DNA of 7,913 bases from Treponema sp. (GTDB taxonomy: Bacteria > Spirochaetota > Spirochaetia > Treponematales > Breznakiellaceae). Below the pieces are notes generated by a model. That model had not been told where the DNA came from, made no database searches, and was given only the letters and a program-made list of their open reading frames with translations. This document shows positions 6,712-7,913 of the stretch, piece by piece (the first letter of the stretch is position 1; each line of letters starts with the position of its first letter). The stretch lies in contig JAIRRR010000295.1 in the NCBI GenBank assembly GCA_031255875.1, forward strand, positions 1-7,913, written 5' to 3'. A program made the position numbers and the translations under genes.

Positions 6712-7812
6712 CTAAAACAGCGCCGGAATGGCTCCCAGCCCCGCGCTTTCGTCGAAGCCCATGACGATGTTCATGTTCTGCACCGCCTGCCCGGCGGCGC
6801 CTTTCACCATGTTGTCGATGGCGGACACGGCTATCAGCGTGGTTCCGGCCTGGTCGAGGTGCACCGAAATGTCGCAGAAATTCGAATGGCGCACCCGGCC
6901 CGACGCGGCGACGGTCCCGGCGGGAAGCACGCGCACGAAGGGCTCGTCCCGGTAATGGTCCGCGTAGATTTCCCGGATCTTCCGCGCCCTGGCGTCGATC
7001 TCCGCCGTGGGCGGGCGGACCGCGCCGGACGCCTCGCTTTTCCAGGGGGAGGCCAGGGGGATGTAGGCCGTGCTCAGAATGCCCCGGTTCATGGGCGCGA
7101 GGTGGGGCGTGAAAACGACGGGCACCGGCCGCCCGGCAACTTCCGCCAGGTTCCGGGCGATTTCCGGGGTGTGGCGGTGGGCGCCTACCTTGTACGGCCC
7201 TACCGAGTCGGCGCATTCCGGGTAGTGGAAGGCGCGGGAAGGCTCCCGGCCGCCGCCGGTAACGCCGGACGCGGAGTCCACGATGACCACGCCGTCCCCG
7301 GCAATGCCGCCGGCCAGCGCCGGGAAGGCCGCGAGCGACGCGGCGGTGGGGTAGCAGCCGGGGTTCCCGATGATCACCGGCCCTTCCGCGGCAAGCTCCC
7401 TGATCCGCGCCCGGTTCAGCTCGGGGAGGCCGTACACGGACCGGCGGCGCAGATCCGGGAACTGGTAGGGCTTGCCGTACCAGGCGGCAAAGGTCGCCGC
7501 GTCTGCGCCGAAACGGAAATCGGCCGAAAGGTCGATATAGGAGACGCCTCTTTCCACGCAGGCCCGGGCATAGGTTTCCCCGACTCCGTGGGGCAGGGCG
7601 GCAAAGACGATGTCGCTTTGGGCGATTACGTCCTCTGCCTTGCCGAGCGGGGCCGCGATCTTTCCCTGAAAATTGAGGTAGAGGTTCTCGATACGATCGC
7701 CCTCGAAACTCACCGACGAAAGGGCGAGCCTGTCAAACTCCGGATGCCCGGCAAGAAGCCGGACCAGCTCCGCGCCGGCGTAACCGGCCGCCCCGATAAT
7801 ACCCGCGATCAC
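6712..7812 (-). CDS. argC: N-acetyl-gamma-glutamyl-phosphate reductase ArgC
   Basis: NADPH-dependent reductase that converts N-acetylglutamyl phosphate to N-acetylglutamate semialdehyde, the step between ArgB and ArgD. From GTG at 7812 it has 366 residues, slightly above the common 340-350. The dinucleotide-binding turn GAAGYAG is at 7-13. The catalytic cysteine is Cys153 in NPGCYPTAA, and GAHRHTPEI contains His212 and His214, which include the catalytic base. The C-terminal half ends with VKGAAGQAVQNMNIVMGFDE, typical of ArgC. I chose the GTG because GGAGGG lies six bases before it and translation then begins MIAGIIGAAGYAG, like other ArgC proteins. The upstream in-frame ATG at 7836 has no ribosome site, abuts a strong hairpin and adds eight unconserved residues. 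It is the first gene of the operon; the argJ gap downstream is 160 bases. Confidence 0.97.
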   Translation of the reverse strand: MIAGIIGAAGYAGAELVRLLAGHPEFDRLALSSVSFEGDRIENLYLNFQGKIAAPLGKAEDVIAQSDIVFAALPHGVGETYARACVERGVSYIDLSADFRFGADAATFAAWYGKPYQFPDLRRRSVYGLPELNRARIRELAAEGPVIIGNPGCYPTAASLAAFPALAGGIAGDGVVIVDSASGVTGGGREPSRAFHYPECADSVGPYKVGAHRHTPEIARNLAEVAGRPVPVVFTPHLAPMNRGILSTAYIPLASPWKSEASGAVRPPTAEIDARARKIREIYADHYRDEPFVRVLPAGTVAASGRVRHSNFCDISVHLDQAGTTLIAVSAIDNMVKGAAGQAVQNMNIVMGFDESAGLGAIPALF

Positions 7813-7824
7813 CTTGAACCCTCC
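7813..7824 (-). promoter_or_regulatory. Ribosome binding site that fixes the argC start
   Basis: On the - strand, GGAGGG (7824 down to 7819) is followed by a six-base spacer and GTG at 7812. This is the best ribosome site near the 5' end of argC and lies inside the reading frame that would begin at ATG 7836. It therefore argues for the shorter protein. Confidence 0.8.
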
Positions 7825-7836
7825 GTTGCCGCGCAT

Positions 7837-7863
7837 GAAGCCGCGCCGCAGACGGCGGGCTTC
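7837..7863 (-). promoter_or_regulatory. Hairpin in the argC leader
   Basis: On the argC strand an outer stem GAAGCC/GGCTTC (6 pairs) stacks on an inner stem CGCCG/CGGCG (5 pairs) closing a TCTG loop, with one bulged C. That makes 11 pairs in 27 bases. It lies between the likely transcription start and the GGAGGG site, ending 12 bases before that site. No T run follows, so it is not a simple attenuator terminator. It may protect the mRNA 5' end or modulate ribosome entry (inference). Confidence 0.6.
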
Positions 7864-7867
7864 CCTC

Positions 7868-7907
7868 TGTATAGCGAACAGTATAGCGAAATTCCGAAAT
7901 ATTGAAA
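7868..7907 (-). promoter_or_regulatory. Candidate promoter of argCJBD
   Basis: This is the only clearly AT-rich patch in the right half of the window, just upstream of the first arg gene. On the - strand TATACT (7885-7880) matches the -10 consensus at five of six positions. A weaker -35-like TTTCAA (7907-7902, three of six) lies 16 bases upstream. Transcription would begin near 7873, giving a leader of about 60 bases that contains the hairpin at 7837-7863. A second -10-like TATACA lies at 7873-7868, but I see no good -35 at the right distance from it. The call rests on position and composition. Confidence 0.5.
7869..7890. repeat. 10-base tandem direct repeat over the argC promoter
   Basis: GTATAGCGAA occurs at 7869-7878 and again at 7881-7890 (+ strand), a 12-base period. 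On the argC strand this is TTCGCTATAC twice, each copy containing a -10-like TATAC. It could be a duplicated promoter element or a regulator's operator covering the start site. The repeat itself is certain; its role is not known. Confidence 0.65.
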
Positions 7908-7913
7908 GGCCCC

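Noticed and set aside
6688..7905. 405-codon + strand frame opposite argC as a gene
   Set aside because: Same codon-bias shadow; it covers argC entirely and shows no family resemblance.
7891..7908. ArgR ARG box upstream of argC
   Set aside because: The AT-rich stretch has only a short AATATT palindrome and no convincing TGAAT/ATTCA half-sites.

Overview
This GC-rich window holds two ordinary bacterial operons that converge. The left third (+ strand) is a chaperone pair, dnaK then dnaJ. The rest (- strand) is a complete argC-argJ-argB-argD arginine cluster, read from the right edge inward. All six reading frames are intact and close to their families' usual lengths. No RNA gene, transposon, integrase, CRISPR array or origin is visible.

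Organism: DnaK carries the N-terminal insert typical of Gram-negative-type Hsp70s. By memory of the family, its wording ([37 protein letters not shown]) is close to treponemal DnaK. A spirochaete of the Treponema group with a GC-rich genome and its own arginine synthesis (gut or free-living rather than the arginine-requiring pathogens) is my best guess. I made no database comparison, so this is moderate confidence only.

Layout: 1-36 is a leader with a strong dnaK ribosome site. dnaK is 37-1998 and dnaJ 2016-3143 (GTG start). A 70-base convergent gap with an inverted repeat follows at 3144-3213. On the - strand, from right to left: an AT-rich promoter-like stretch with a 10-base direct repeat (about 7869-7907), a leader hairpin (7837-7863), argC (GTG start at 7812, end 6712), a 160-base gap packed with GC-rich hairpins (6552-6711), argJ (6551-5310), an 11-base gap, argB (GTG start at 5298, end 4420), a 45-base gap and argD (4374-3214).

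How the genes work together: ArgB phosphorylates N-acetylglutamate, ArgC reduces the product to the semialdehyde, and ArgD transaminates it to N-acetylornithine. ArgJ moves the acetyl group back to glutamate, giving ornithine and closing the acetyl cycle. ArgB has the N-terminal helix and C-terminal signature of the arginine-inhibited type, as expected for a cyclic pathway. DnaK and DnaJ form the Hsp70 folding machine; grpE and hrcA are not in the window and may lie to the left.

I see no undescribed multi-gene system. The parts worth a second look are non-coding: the hairpin cluster between argC and argJ, the hairpin and direct repeats in the argC leader, and the long antisense frames that exist because TTA, CTA and TCA codons are nearly absent.
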